DNA of 64,000 bases from NCBI RefSeq assembly GCF_035920445.1, contig NZ_CP109162.1:310001-374000 (forward strand). Reading direction: 5' to 3'. Shown here one piece after another: positions 44,785-53,538 of this stretch. Under the pieces are notes generated by a model that worked only from the letters and a program-made list of their open reading frames with translations, ran no database searches and was not told the origin of the DNA. This DNA is from Nocardia sp. NBC_01730 (lineage in GTDB: Bacteria > Actinomycetota > Actinomycetes > Mycobacteriales > Mycobacteriaceae). Both the position numbers and the translations under genes were made by a program. Within the stretch, counting starts at the first letter, position 1. Each line of letters opens with the position of its first letter.

Positions 44785-45342
44785 TCATGTGGTGGCGAGC
44801 TGCTTCCAGATCCGCCGTTGCTGTTTGGCGCGGTGGTTGGGCGCCTTCGGCTCCCAGAGCAGGCGCATGCCCGACTCCTCTGGGGTGCGATCGGCCTTGG
44901 CCATGTTGCACGGCGCGCAGCAAGCCACCAGGTTGCTCCAAATGTTCGGGCCGCCCCGCGAGCGTGGCCGGATATGGTCCACGGTGTGGGCCCAGCCCGC
45001 GCAGTAGCCGCACCGATGGTTGTCCCGGCGCAGCACACCGGCCGGTGTCGCCCGGCTCTCGTCGTGCACCCGCGCGGCGTGTTCGATGTACACATAGCGC
45101 AGCAGCCGAATGGTCTCCGGCAGAGCGAGTTCCACGCGCCGAGACCGAATCGGGAAGTGCGGCTCGCGGTCCGCGACCGTCTCCGCCGCTCCGGCGATAA
45201 GCAGCACGACAGCCCGGTCGGCACCGATCTCGTCGAGCGCCTCGTAAGAGGCGTTCAGGACCAGCACACCGGTGTGTATCCAGTTGTCGGCGGTCAACAC
45301 CACCTGATCGGTGGTGCGGCGGAATGGCATGGGAATCACCAT
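44785..45342 (-). CDS. HNH endonuclease domain protein
   Basis: 185 residues from ATG 45342; longer in-frame starts exist up to 45540 but the extra part looks non-coding. TGVLVLNASYEALDEI is the usual head of small actinobacterial HNH proteins. CGYCAGWAHTVDHIRPRSRGGPNIWSNLVACCAPCNMAKAD contains the two zinc CxxC pairs and D-H with N-X-N-H-like HNH core residues. It may nick or cut DNA. No phage or intron context is present, and stand-alone members like this are widespread in actinomycetes with unknown roles. The following WhiB gene is likely co-transcribed. Confidence 0.83.
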   Translation of the reverse strand: MVIPMPFRRTTDQVVLTADNWIHTGVLVLNASYEALDEIGADRAVVLLIAGAAETVADREPHFPIRSRRVELALPETIRLLRYVYIEHAARVHDESRATPAGVLRRDNHRCGYCAGWAHTVDHIRPRSRGGPNIWSNLVACCAPCNMAKADRTPEESGMRLLWEPKAPNHRAKQQRRIWKQLATT

Positions 45343-45983
45343 GTTTCGTGCGAAATCGAGCGAGAGACGAGAGAGGTGCGCCGGCGTCAGCAGGCGGCCG
45401 GGAGGCGGCTGTCGTCCGGTCCGCCGTGCGCTATGCACAACTGCGAGCCGAACGCGTCGCCCGCGGTCGACAACCGCGGCATCGCGTCGGGATCCACCCG
45501 ATTCGTTTTCTCCGGAATCACTGCCGCCCCTCCTCTCCACTGTTCGGTGACCAGCCTCGATCCGGTGGTCATCGTCGAATCACATGGTGACACAACGTAC
45601 CCGCCGTTGTCGGGCTATTTTCCGGCGGTGCGTCCCGCGGCCCGATCGGGTGCGTCGAAGCTGCCAGAGGCGGTTCAGACCGGCCGCGGCACGGCAGCGT
45701 CGAAGGAGACGTTGAACCTGTGCTCATGGGAGACGAACGCGCCACGGGCGGTGGTGTGTGACTGCGTCGTGGCGCGCTCGAGGTCGGGGGAGCGGAGACG
45801 ACGGCGCCGCCCCGTCGACCGTGCTGGGCGGTCGTCATTTTTCGGGCTTGCGCCCCACCAAGGGAATGAGGCGGGTGGCGGTGTCAACCGATCGGCGTGT
45901 GTCCGAGCAGAACACGACCGGTGAAGTGGGTCTGCTTGGCTCGGGGAAGCGGGTGGAACAGGCAGCCGTGTACGTCACGGTAG
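45343..45983. other. Long gap with no supported gene
   Basis: About 640 bases between the HNH gene and the HxlR remnant. I see no frame with credible start, ribosome site and family resemblance, no tRNA and no clear repeat. It probably holds the HNH promoter and the deleted upstream half of the HxlR gene. Confidence 0.4.
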
Positions 45984-46463
45984 CGCATCTCCAATTCGCA
46001 GGCAGGACGTGAACTGGAGCCGATCCTGTTCGGCCTCGGCGAATGGGGTGCGCGCTGGACCTTCGGCGACCCGCAGGCCGACGAACTCGACGCGGCGCTG
46101 CTGGTGTGGTGGATGCACACCCGCCTGGACACCTCGTCGTTACCGGGCAGGCGTCAGGTGCTGCTGGTGCGCTTCGCCGACGAGCCCCGCCGCTTCTGGA
46201 TCGTGATCGAGGCAGGCGTGCCGTCGGTGTGCGAGTCCGATCCCGGGTATCCGGTGGATGTCGTCATCAGTTCCGACGTCGGCTCGCTGTACCAGGTGTG
46301 GCTGGGCAGGCTGCTGTTGACGCACGCGGTGCGCATGGGTCGCGTGGAGTTCACCGGACCGTCCGCGCTCACCCGGCGGATGCCCTCGGTTCTGCGGTTG
46401 AGTCCGGTGGCGGAGTACTCCGATCCGGTGCGTCCCGCTGCTCCGGCCGAGCGCGCGTCGTGA
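45984..46463 (+). pseudogene. HxlR-type regulator lacking its DNA-binding half
   Basis: After TAG at 45981-45983 the frame reads AGRELEPILFGLGEWGARW, the end of the winged helix in HxlR regulators. It continues into an SCP2-like ligand domain (QVLLVRFADEPRRFWIVIEAG, VWLGRLLLTHAVRMGRVEFTGP). The whole N-terminal HTH is missing, and no usable ATG/GTG with a ribosome site precedes the conserved part; GTG 46104 is the first in-frame start after it. I read this as a 5'-truncated gene. If translated from 46104 it would make a 119-residue sterol-carrier-like protein. Confidence 0.65.
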
Positions 46464-46555
46464 TCCAGGGCTCCACATCGAGCGCCGCCGATCCCCAAGG
46501 CGCCTGGTCACGATCATGCACGTGCCCGGTGCCGCGAACTGCCTGCCGGGGCGGG

Positions 46556-47845
46556 TCAGAGGTTTCCGACGATGTGCTCCAACCGTTCGGCCACCAGTTC
46601 GCGCGCCTTCTCCCGCAGCGCGGGGCGATACCCGCTCGGGTACACCGGATCGCCGGGCACGTAGTCCTTCAGGACCTCCTTCGCCAGGGTGATCTTGTGC
46701 ACCTCTGTCGGTCCGTCGGCGATCGCCATCACCTCGGCGTAGCCGAGCATGTCGATGAACGGCAGGTCTTGGCTGACGCCGATCGCGCCGTGCAGGTGCA
46801 GCGCGCGCTGGGCCATATCGTGCATCACCTTGGGCATCGCGACCTTGATGGCGGCGATGTCTTTGCGCACCTTCAGGTAGTCCTGCTCCTTGTCGATGCG
46901 CCACGCCGTGCGCAGCACCAGTAGCCGGAACTGCTCCATCTCGATCCAGCTGTCGGCGATGCGTTCCTGGGTCATCTGCAGCCCCGCCAGCGGACCGTTG
47001 CGCATGCGGCGGGATACCGCGCGCTCGGCCATCATGTCGAAGGCCTTGCGCACCAGGGCGACGGTACGCATCGCGTGATGCACCCGCCCGCCACCCAGAC
47101 GGGTCTGCGCGACGACGAAGCCCTGCCCCTCGGCGCCGAGCAGATGATCGGCGGGGACGCGGACGTCGGTGAACCGCAAATGGCCCTCGTGCTCGCTGAA
47201 CCCCGCGACGTGGAAGTTCTTGACGATCTCCAGACCGGGCGTGCCCGCGGGCACGATGAACATCGACATGCCCTGGTACGGGCTGACATCCGGGTTGGTC
47301 ACCACCATGACGATGTGGAAGCCGGCGAACTGCGCGTTCGAGTTGAACCACTTCTCGCCGTTGATCACCCAGTGATCGCCGTCGCGCACCGCACGGGTGG
47401 TGAACAGCGTGGGGTCCGAGCCGCCGGTCGGCTCGGTCATTACATAACAGGAGCCGATCTCACCGGCCAACAACGGCTCCAGATAGATGGCCTTCTGCTC
47501 CGGGGTGCCGTAGTGGGCGAGAATCTCCGCGTTGCCGGAGTCCGGTGCCTGGCAACCGAATACCGAGGGCGCCCAGACCGAGGTGCCCAGTACCTCGTTG
47601 AGTAACGCGAGTTTCATCTGCCCGTAGCCGGGGCCGCCGAGTTCCGGTCCCAAGTGGCAAGCCCACAGGCCCTGCTCCTTGACCTTCTCCTTCAGCGGGC
47701 GCATCAGCGCCATAGCTTCTCGGTCGGTGCGGTCGTAAGGGTTCGGGTACAGCAGGTCGAGCGGTTCCACCTCGGCGCGGACGAACGCTGCCGCCCAGTC
47801 CAGCTTCTTCTGGTACTCCGGATCCGTCTCGAAATCCCACGCCAT
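46556..47845 (-). CDS. Acyl-CoA dehydrogenase (ACAD11-like)
   Basis: 429 residues. CYVMTEPTGGSDPTLFTTRAVRDGDHWVINGEKWFNSNA is the FAD/substrate region and GAIGVSQDLPFIDMLGYAEVMAIADGPTEVHKITLAKEVLKDY the C-terminal helix and loop. Where many family members have a catalytic Glu, the equivalent position (ADGPTEVH) has Gly-Pro-Thr-Glu, like ACAD10/11 enzymes acting on long or 4-hydroxy acyl-CoAs. The gene begins 2 bp after its TetR regulator, so they are one operon. Electrons would go to ETF. The natural acyl chain is unknown. Confidence 0.88.
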   Translation of the reverse strand: MAWDFETDPEYQKKLDWAAAFVRAEVEPLDLLYPNPYDRTDREAMALMRPLKEKVKEQGLWACHLGPELGGPGYGQMKLALLNEVLGTSVWAPSVFGCQAPDSGNAEILAHYGTPEQKAIYLEPLLAGEIGSCYVMTEPTGGSDPTLFTTRAVRDGDHWVINGEKWFNSNAQFAGFHIVMVVTNPDVSPYQGMSMFIVPAGTPGLEIVKNFHVAGFSEHEGHLRFTDVRVPADHLLGAEGQGFVVAQTRLGGGRVHHAMRTVALVRKAFDMMAERAVSRRMRNGPLAGLQMTQERIADSWIEMEQFRLLVLRTAWRIDKEQDYLKVRKDIAAIKVAMPKVMHDMAQRALHLHGAIGVSQDLPFIDMLGYAEVMAIADGPTEVHKITLAKEVLKDYVPGDPVYPSGYRPALREKARELVAERLEHIVGNL

Positions 47846-47847
47846 GG

Positions 47848-48486
47848 TCAGCCTTTCGTGTTTCTGTCGGTGCAGGTCACCACGCCGTCGAGGAGGGTGG
47901 TCGCGAGGATGTCGGCGATCTCGCCTGGGGAGTGGCCGCCGTGTGGGCGGTACCAGAACGTCACCATGTTCAACATGCCGAGCACGCTGTTGGTGACCAC
48001 GTGGTCGTCGGTGCGCAGCAGCCCCCCGGCATGGCCCGCGTCGATGACGCGCTGCCAGCAGCGCTGGATACGGTCGCGCAGGCCCTGCAGGTCGGCGGCG
48101 CGTCCGCCGGTCAACGCACCGACGTCGCGTAGCTGGATGGTTACCTCGCGCTGATGCCGGATGATCAGCCGGACGTGACTGTGGATCAGGTTGCGCAGCT
48201 TGGTGATCGGATCGTCGTCGCCGTCGGTGATCTGTTCGGCCTCGACCAGCATCGGCTGGATGTAGTCGCGCAGGATCTGCCAGAGCAACTCTTCTTTGGA
48301 GCCGATGTGGTAATACAGCGCGCCGCGCTGTATGTCGGCGCGCTCGCCGATCTCGGCCACACCGGTGCCGTGAAAGCCCTTCTCGGCGAAGAGATCGATC
48401 GCCGCCCGCACGATCCGCTGCCTGGTGTCGCCCGCTGTCGACTCAGCGGCGGGCGGGCGACCACGTCGACGGACCGGGGCGATCAT
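47848..48486 (-). CDS. TetR-family regulator of the adjacent acyl-CoA dehydrogenase
   Basis: 212 residues from ATG 48486. RQRIVRAAIDLFAEKGFHGTGVAEIGERADIQRGALYYHIGSKEELLW is the HTH, followed by a helical ligand domain. The open frame runs 45 codons further upstream, but those codons belong to a decayed SDR gene, which makes the annotated start easy to get wrong. No ribosome site is obvious at 48486. The dehydrogenase follows after 2 bp, so the pair is likely autoregulated through the operator-like site at 48708. Confidence 0.85.
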   Translation of the reverse strand: MIAPVRRRGRPPAAESTAGDTRQRIVRAAIDLFAEKGFHGTGVAEIGERADIQRGALYYHIGSKEELLWQILRDYIQPMLVEAEQITDGDDDPITKLRNLIHSHVRLIIRHQREVTIQLRDVGALTGGRAADLQGLRDRIQRCWQRVIDAGHAGGLLRTDDHVVTNSVLGMLNMVTFWYRPHGGHSPGEIADILATTLLDGVVTCTDRNTKG

Positions 48487-48531
48487 CGCGCCGGATCCAG
48501 GGGCCACCGGCAGGGGTCGGTGCCCGTCCTG

Positions 48532-48680
48532 ATTCTTCACCCCGGCGGCCAGGGTGGCGCAGTCGTCGAGTTTGCGGCCGGCGATCACCACCTTCGCCTC
48601 CGCCGCCTCCAATGCGAGCACCGTCTCCTTGTCGAGGCCCCGGCTGCCTCCGGTGACGACGACTTGTCCGTGAGTGACAC
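48532..48680 (-). pseudogene. SDR gene remnant with a one-base frameshift
   Basis: AGGAGG precedes GTG 48680, which opens SLTDK. After this the register shifts: QVVVTGGSRGLDKETVLALEAAEAKVVIAGRKLDD is the start of a short-chain dehydrogenase, in another frame. One missing G (AAGTCG for expected AAGGTCG) explains it. Homology stops after about 50 codons. The surviving frame then runs into the TetR gene. Confidence 0.7.
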
Positions 48681-48707
48681 CTGCCCTCCTGGCTCTGTGC
48701 CCGAAAA

Positions 48708-48723
48708 TGTTCCGATCAGTACA
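48708..48723. promoter_or_regulatory. Imperfect palindrome, TetR operator candidate
   Basis: TGTTCCGATCAGTACA pairs at six of eight positions around a central GATC. It lies just before the decayed SDR gene that heads the TetR and acyl-CoA dehydrogenase genes, a typical place for the TetR protein to bind its own promoter. Confidence 0.45.
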
Positions 48724-48930
48724 TTAGTCAGGTCGCGCGATACGATCAAGGGGTTGTCCGGCCGACCGCCGACACCTTTGCGACCCGCCGAGTAGTGGAC
48801 CCACTCACGATTGGCGTGGCGGAACAGATTGGGCAGACGGCGTGTCGACCCGACGCACGGTGGTATTACTACCGACGGGTAACATGGTTGCGTCTTTTCC
48901 CACCCGGCTTTCTCAGAAGTGAGGCAGTAG

Positions 48931-51111
48931 ATGACAGAGCGGATTCAGGTCGGCGGGCTCCAGGTGGCCAGCGTTCTCCACGAGTTCATCGAGAACGAGG
49001 CGCTCCCCGGGACCGGCGTGGATTCCGCCGCGTTCTGGGCCGGTGCCGAGCAGATCATCAACGATCTCGCGCCGCGCAACCGTGCCCTGCTGGCCGAACG
49101 CGACGAGATCCAGGGCAAGGTCGACGCCTGGCACGCCGAGCACCCCGGCGCGAACTACGACAAGGCCGCCTACAAGAACTTCCTGACCGACATCGGCTAC
49201 CTGCGTGCCGAGCCCGCCGAATTCCGGATCGCCACGCAGAACGTGGACGACGAGATCGCCACTACCGCCGGACCGCAGCTCGTGGTGCCGGTGATGAACG
49301 CCCGCTTCGCGATCAACGCCGCGAACGCACGCTGGGGCTCGCTCTACGACGCGCTCTACGGCACCGATGCCATCTCCGAGGAGAACGGCGCGGAGAAGGG
49401 CAGCGGCTACAACAAGGTGCGCGGCGACAAGGTCATCGAGTGGGCGCGCAACTTCCTCGACGACTCGGTCACTCTGATCACCGGCTCGCACATCGGCTCG
49501 GCGTCGTACCGGATTGTCGACGGCGAGCTGGAGGTCGTCTTGGAGGACGGCACCAGCATCGGCCTCGCCGACGCCTCGCAACTGGTCGGCTACCTCGGCG
49601 ATCCCGAGTCCCCGAGTTCGGTCCTGCTGAAGCACAACGGTTTGCACATCGAGATCCAGATCGACCCGGCCTCGCCGATCGGCAGCACCGACAGCGCGGG
49701 CATCAAGGACCTCGTGCTGGAGTCCGCGGTCACCACGATCATGGACTTCGAGGACTCGGTCGCCGCCGTGGACGCCGAGGACAAGGTGCTCTGCTACCAC
49801 AACTGGCTCGGCCTGATGAAGGGTGACCTGGCCGAGAAGGTCAGCAAGGGCGAGAAGACCTTCACCCGCACCATGAACCCCGACCGCGTGTACACCGCGC
49901 TGGACGGCGGTGAGCTCGTGCTGCACGGCCGTTCGCTGCTGTTCGTGCGCAACGTCGGTCACCTGATGACCTCCGACGCGATCCTCGACGCCGAGGACAA
50001 CGAGGTGCCCGAAGGCATCATGGACGGCCTGATCACCTCGCTGGTCGCCAAGCACAGCCTGAACGGCGACACCGCGCTGAAGAACAGCCGGACCGGCTCG
50101 GTCTACATCGTGAAGCCGAAGATGCACGGTCCGGACGAGGTCGCGTTCACCAACGAGTTGTTCGGCCGGATCGAGGACGTGATCGGGCTGGATCGCAACA
50201 CGCTCAAGGTCGGCATCATGGATGAGGAGCGTCGCACCACGGTGAACCTGAAGGCCTGTATCCAGGCCGCGGCGGAGCGCGTCGTGTTCATCAATACCGG
50301 CTTCCTCGACCGTACCGGCGACGAGATCCACACCTCCATGGAGGCCGGTCCGATGGTCCGCAAGGCCGACATGAAGTCTCAGCAGTGGATTCTGTCCTAC
50401 GAGGACTGGAACGTCGACACCGGTCTTGCCGCGGGCCTGCCGGGCAAGGCGCAGATCGGCAAGGGCATGTGGGCCATGCCGGACCTGATGGCTGACATGC
50501 TCACACAGAAGATCGGCCACCCGCGGGCGGGGGCCAATACCGCATGGGTCCCGTCGCCGACCGCCGCCACCCTGCACGCGACGCATTACCACCTGGTCGA
50601 TGTGTTCAAACGGCAGCAGGAGATCGCCAAGGGCGGCCGCCGCGCCACCGTCGAGGAAATCCTGGAGATCCCGTTGGCCGCCCAGCCGAACTGGACCGAC
50701 GAAGAGAAGCGCCAAGAGCTGGACAACAACTCGCAGTCCATCCTGGGCTACGTGGTGCGCTGGATCGACCAGGGCGTCGGCTGCTCCAAGGTGCCCGACA
50801 TCAAGGATGTCGCGCTCATGGAAGACCGTGCGACCCTGCGCATTTCGAGCCAGCTGATGGCCAACTGGCTGCGCCACGGCATCGTCACGGCCGATGAGGT
50901 GGTGGCCAGCCTGGAGCGGATGGCCCCGGTCGTGGACCGGCAGAACGCCGGCGACCGGAGCTATCGGGCCATGGCACCGGACTTTGTAGGGAGCATCGCC
51001 TTCCAGGCCGCCAAGGAACTGATCCTGGAGGGCGCCAGGCAGCCGAACGGCTACACCGAGCCGATCCTGCACCGCCGTCGCCGCGAGGCGAAGTCGCTGG
51101 CCTCCGTGTAA
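48931..51111 (+). CDS. glcB: Malate synthase G
   Basis: 726 residues from ATG 48931, with GAGG upstream. The start [73 protein letters not shown] and [23 protein letters not shown] match glyoxylate-cycle malate synthase G (M. tuberculosis GlcB, 741 aa). It condenses glyoxylate and acetyl-CoA to malate in the cytoplasm. Metal-binding acidic residues and catalytic Asp regions are present. Transcription should end at the hairpin 11 bp past the stop. The gene is on its own here; isocitrate lyase is not in the window. Confidence 0.96.
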   Translation: MTERIQVGGLQVASVLHEFIENEALPGTGVDSAAFWAGAEQIINDLAPRNRALLAERDEIQGKVDAWHAEHPGANYDKAAYKNFLTDIGYLRAEPAEFRIATQNVDDEIATTAGPQLVVPVMNARFAINAANARWGSLYDALYGTDAISEENGAEKGSGYNKVRGDKVIEWARNFLDDSVTLITGSHIGSASYRIVDGELEVVLEDGTSIGLADASQLVGYLGDPESPSSVLLKHNGLHIEIQIDPASPIGSTDSAGIKDLVLESAVTTIMDFEDSVAAVDAEDKVLCYHNWLGLMKGDLAEKVSKGEKTFTRTMNPDRVYTALDGGELVLHGRSLLFVRNVGHLMTSDAILDAEDNEVPEGIMDGLITSLVAKHSLNGDTALKNSRTGSVYIVKPKMHGPDEVAFTNELFGRIEDVIGLDRNTLKVGIMDEERRTTVNLKACIQAAAERVVFINTGFLDRTGDEIHTSMEAGPMVRKADMKSQQWILSYEDWNVDTGLAAGLPGKAQIGKGMWAMPDLMADMLTQKIGHPRAGANTAWVPSPTAATLHATHYHLVDVFKRQQEIAKGGRRATVEEILEIPLAAQPNWTDEEKRQELDNNSQSILGYVVRWIDQGVGCSKVPDIKDVALMEDRATLRISSQLMANWLRHGIVTADEVVASLERMAPVVDRQNAGDRSYRAMAPDFVGSIAFQAAKELILEGARQPNGYTEPILHRRRREAKSLASV

Positions 51112-51121
51112 TTCCGCATGT

Positions 51122-51162
51122 CGCGAATTCCCTGGTCGACTTGGTCGGCCGGGGGATTCGCG
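51122..51162. terminator. Strong hairpin after glcB
   Basis: Two 19-nt arms (51122-51140 and 51144-51162) pair fully, counting G-U wobbles, around a TTG loop, starting with CGCGAATTCCC and ending GGGGATTCGCG. A CTTTCC follows. It is 11 bp past the glcB stop. Its core shares the CCCTGGTC and GGCCGGGGGATT blocks with the second hairpin at 51370. Confidence 0.75.
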
Positions 51163-51247
51163 CTTTCCACTATGACGAGCATCGACTCCCGTTTATCAAT
51201 CCGTTACCCTGTGGGCGCACGAGATCGTCGATTTGTGAGGAAGATTC

Positions 51248-51349
51248 ATGGGAAGCGTTGTGCTCGACATCGTGGCATTGCTCGTCAATCGTGCCGCGAT
51301 GTTCTGGAATTGGCTGGCCACCGGGTCGGCGGGGTTCCCGCCGCTGTGA
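51248..51349 (+). CDS. Small hydrophobic peptide, 33 residues
   Basis: ATG 51248 follows GAGGA with a 6-nt gap, and the peptide is MGSVVLDIVALLVN then RAAMFWNWLATGSAGFPPL, ending at TGA 51347. It is amphipathic to hydrophobic with Trp-Asn-Trp in the middle and a Gly/Pro tail, with no Cys and no cleavable signal. TACCCT upstream fits a -10 element, and hairpins on either side make it a separate transcript. I do not recognise a family. It could be a membrane-active or membrane-associated small protein. Too short for routine annotation. Confidence 0.5.
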   Translation: MGSVVLDIVALLVNRAAMFWNWLATGSAGFPPL

Positions 51350-51369
51350 GCGATCGATTTCGATAGTCG

Positions 51370-51401
51370 AATCCCCTGGTCAGGTGCCTGGCCGGGGGAT
51401 T
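51370..51401. terminator. Intrinsic terminator after the 33-residue gene
   Basis: AATCCCC and GGTCAGG pair with CCTGGCC and GGGGATT around a TG loop, followed by TTC. It gives a long GC-rich stem with a short U-run, 20 bp after the small gene, and resembles the hairpin at 51122. Confidence 0.75.
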
Positions 51402-51690
51402 TTCGCGTCCGAGGCCGGTGCCGGGCCGAAACGTGAGTTCACGATTGCGAGGTGTGCGGCGACGGCAAGTGATCGTCGGATTGTCAGGAAAGTTCGAAGG
51501 GATGCACATCGTCAACCCATCGTGTAGCGCTCGGTCGCCTTGCGGAATTGGGATGTGCACCGATTCCGCGGGTCTCCCGCCTCTGATCGTCCCGCCTGGC
51601 TGGGGGCCGCAGTGTCGTGATCGCCAGCGGGTCGGACGATTTCGCCCTCGATAGCGCCCGCGAAGCCCGCCCCGCTCGTATCTTGATCAG

Positions 51691-52263
51691 GTGAGCACCA
51701 CCAGACCCCGTACACGGGCGCGTATTCCTCGTTGGTTCGTTCTCTGGATGGGGCTCTTGGCCGCCCTCGTCGCAGTGTCCTGTCTAGCGCTGTTCTGGCA
51801 GCTGGCGGCCGAGGGGACGCTCCCGACGATCGTTGTGCTGTGGCTCGTACTCGGGGTGCTCGGCGCGATCGCCCTGCTGTTCGGGCTGCTGGGCCTGCTC
51901 CGCTACCGCGCCTTCTTCCACAGTCTCGTTTCGCCTCTCCTCATCGGCGTCCTGGTAGCGCTGGTCTGGTTCGACATACCGGAAACCACCGGCTGGCGGC
52001 TCTCGCGCACCATCCTCGAAGACCAAGCCGCCGACTGCGCCAACCCGGGCCACCGCACCCGCCTCGGCATCTACACCATCACCTACATCACTTCCCGTGA
52101 CGGCGGCTGCCTGTTCTACACCCAAGCACACGAATCTAACTCGGGCGGATTCGCCTACTTCCGCGACACCGCGACCCCACCCCACATCGGCCCGCCCGCC
52201 GCCAACGGCGTCGAGTACGAGACGTTCGAGGGGCACTGGTACCGGTTCACCGAGAAAACCTGA
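51691..52263 (+). CDS. Small membrane protein of unknown function
   Basis: 190 residues from GTG 51691. Three hydrophobic stretches (WFVLWMGLLAALVAVSCLALFW, IVVLWLVLGVLGAIALLFGLLGLL and LVSPLLIGVLVALVWF) span residues 13-95. The last 90 residues form a soluble tail with two Cys (AADCANPG, GGCLFY), perhaps a disulfide outside the cell, ending GVEYETFEGHWYRFTEKT. I do not recognise a family. It is alone between the small peptide gene and a decayed gene. Confidence 0.65.
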   Translation: MSTTRPRTRARIPRWFVLWMGLLAALVAVSCLALFWQLAAEGTLPTIVVLWLVLGVLGAIALLFGLLGLLRYRAFFHSLVSPLLIGVLVALVWFDIPETTGWRLSRTILEDQAADCANPGHRTRLGIYTITYITSRDGGCLFYTQAHESNSGGFAYFRDTATPPHIGPPAANGVEYETFEGHWYRFTEKT

Positions 52264-52359
52264 TCCGCCCAGCCGGGGTTGGCCGCTAACCGATCCTGGG
52301 ATAGTTCCCGCGGCTATGCGTTGATCGATGGAGATTCCGGGTGGCTGTCCGTTGACGGT

Positions 52360-52506
52360 TGTCGATGCGCGGGGCTCGATCCAGAGGGCTTCGGCGAGGG
52401 CACCCAGGACGCCGCCGGCGGTGGAGAAGGCGCCGCCCACCGTGTGTTTCCGGCCGTCCTCGGAGATCGGCCAGGCGTAGGAGAGGTAGGAAACGCCCGT
52501 GAACAC
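52360..52506 (-). pseudogene. C-terminal remnant of a thioesterase-like gene
   Basis: The frame reads SYLSYAWPISEDGRKHTVGGAFSTAGG and then ALAEALWIEPRAST, like the last strands of a hotdog-fold thioesterase (GRKH, followed by A-A-WIEPR). The upstream part of such a protein is absent, and no start codon with a site precedes it. The surrounding stretch 52264-52616 has no other supported gene. Confidence 0.45.
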
Positions 52507-52616
52507 CGTCGGCTTCTGCGTTCTGGTGGACGGCGAGGCAAGTCGGTGCAGGTCGAAGGCATGCCGGAATACCTCCGCAGCCAACGGCGTTGCGCCGAGA
52601 TGTGACGAAAGCTGGA

Positions 52617-53375
52617 ATGAACGTACTGGTCGTGTACGCCCACCCGAAGCCGGACTCACTCACCGGCGCGCTGAAAGACGTCGCAGTGCAACAGTTACGG
52701 GCAGACGGCCACGAGGTACTGATAACAGATCTGTACGCCATGGGCTGGAAAGCCCACGCCGACACCGACGATTTCGGTGCGGTCGAGGAGACCAACTTCA
52801 TGCTGGCCTCAGGTGCCGCCTATCAGAACGGGACGCTGAGCCCCGACATCCGCGCCGAGCAGGAGAAACTGCTCTGGGCCGACACGGTCCTCCTGCATTT
52901 CCCGCTGTGGTGGTTCAGCATGCCCGCGATCATGAAGGGCTGGGTCGATCGGGTTCTCACCTGCGGGTTCGCCTACGGTGCCGGGGGGAATGCGCTGCCG
53001 AGGTATGGGGCAGGCGTGCTGGCGGGCAGGCGTGCCATGCTCGTGGTCAGTATCGGCGGCAGGGAGCCGTCGTACTCCGATCGCGGCATCAATGGGCCGG
53101 TCGACGACCTGCTATTCCCGATTCACCACGGCATTCTTTACTACCCGGGTATGGACGTGCTGCCGCCGTTCCTCGTGCACGGCACTATTCGGCTCGGCTC
53201 GGAGCGTTTCGACGAGGTCGCCGACGACCTCAGGCAGCGAATGTCGAACCTGGCGAAGCTGGAACCGATCCGCTACCGCTCGCAAGGTGGGGGCGACTAC
53301 GACCGGAGCCTGCGCCTGGAGCCCGGTCGGGAGGCGAAGGGCGCGAGCGGGTTCGCGCTGCACATGGCGTCCTGA
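52617..53375 (+). CDS. NAD(P)H dehydrogenase (quinone), flavodoxin-fold
   Basis: 252 residues from ATG 52617. MNVLVVYAHPKPDSLTGALKDVAVQQL is the FMN/FAD-binding start and FPLWWFSMPAIMKGWVDRVLTCGFAYG the family signature of NQO1/MdaB-type quinone reductases. GGREPSYSDRGINGPVDDLLFPIHHGILYYPGMDVLPPF continues it. It reduces quinones by two electrons, protecting against redox cycling. It stands alone, its stop facing the 3-methyladenine glycosylase-like gene. Family length is about 240-270, so it is complete. Confidence 0.87.
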   Translation: MNVLVVYAHPKPDSLTGALKDVAVQQLRADGHEVLITDLYAMGWKAHADTDDFGAVEETNFMLASGAAYQNGTLSPDIRAEQEKLLWADTVLLHFPLWWFSMPAIMKGWVDRVLTCGFAYGAGGNALPRYGAGVLAGRRAMLVVSIGGREPSYSDRGINGPVDDLLFPIHHGILYYPGMDVLPPFLVHGTIRLGSERFDEVADDLRQRMSNLAKLEPIRYRSQGGGDYDRSLRLEPGREAKGASGFALHMAS

Positions 53376-53538
53376 CGGCGCGTGGCGATCAGGACGGCCG
53401 CGCCGCCGTGCGCTGGGTGAGCAGCGTGCCCATCAGCCCCGCTTCCAGACCCTGCTGGTGGATCATCGAGCGAGCGCTCTTGCCTTTGTAGGCGAAGGCC
53501 GAGCGGAAATTTTCGTACGATCGGCACTCAGCGGTGTG

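Noticed and set aside
48913..51072. 719-codon minus-strand frame opposite glcB
   Set aside because: It mirrors malate synthase and has no domain, ribosome site or family resemblance.
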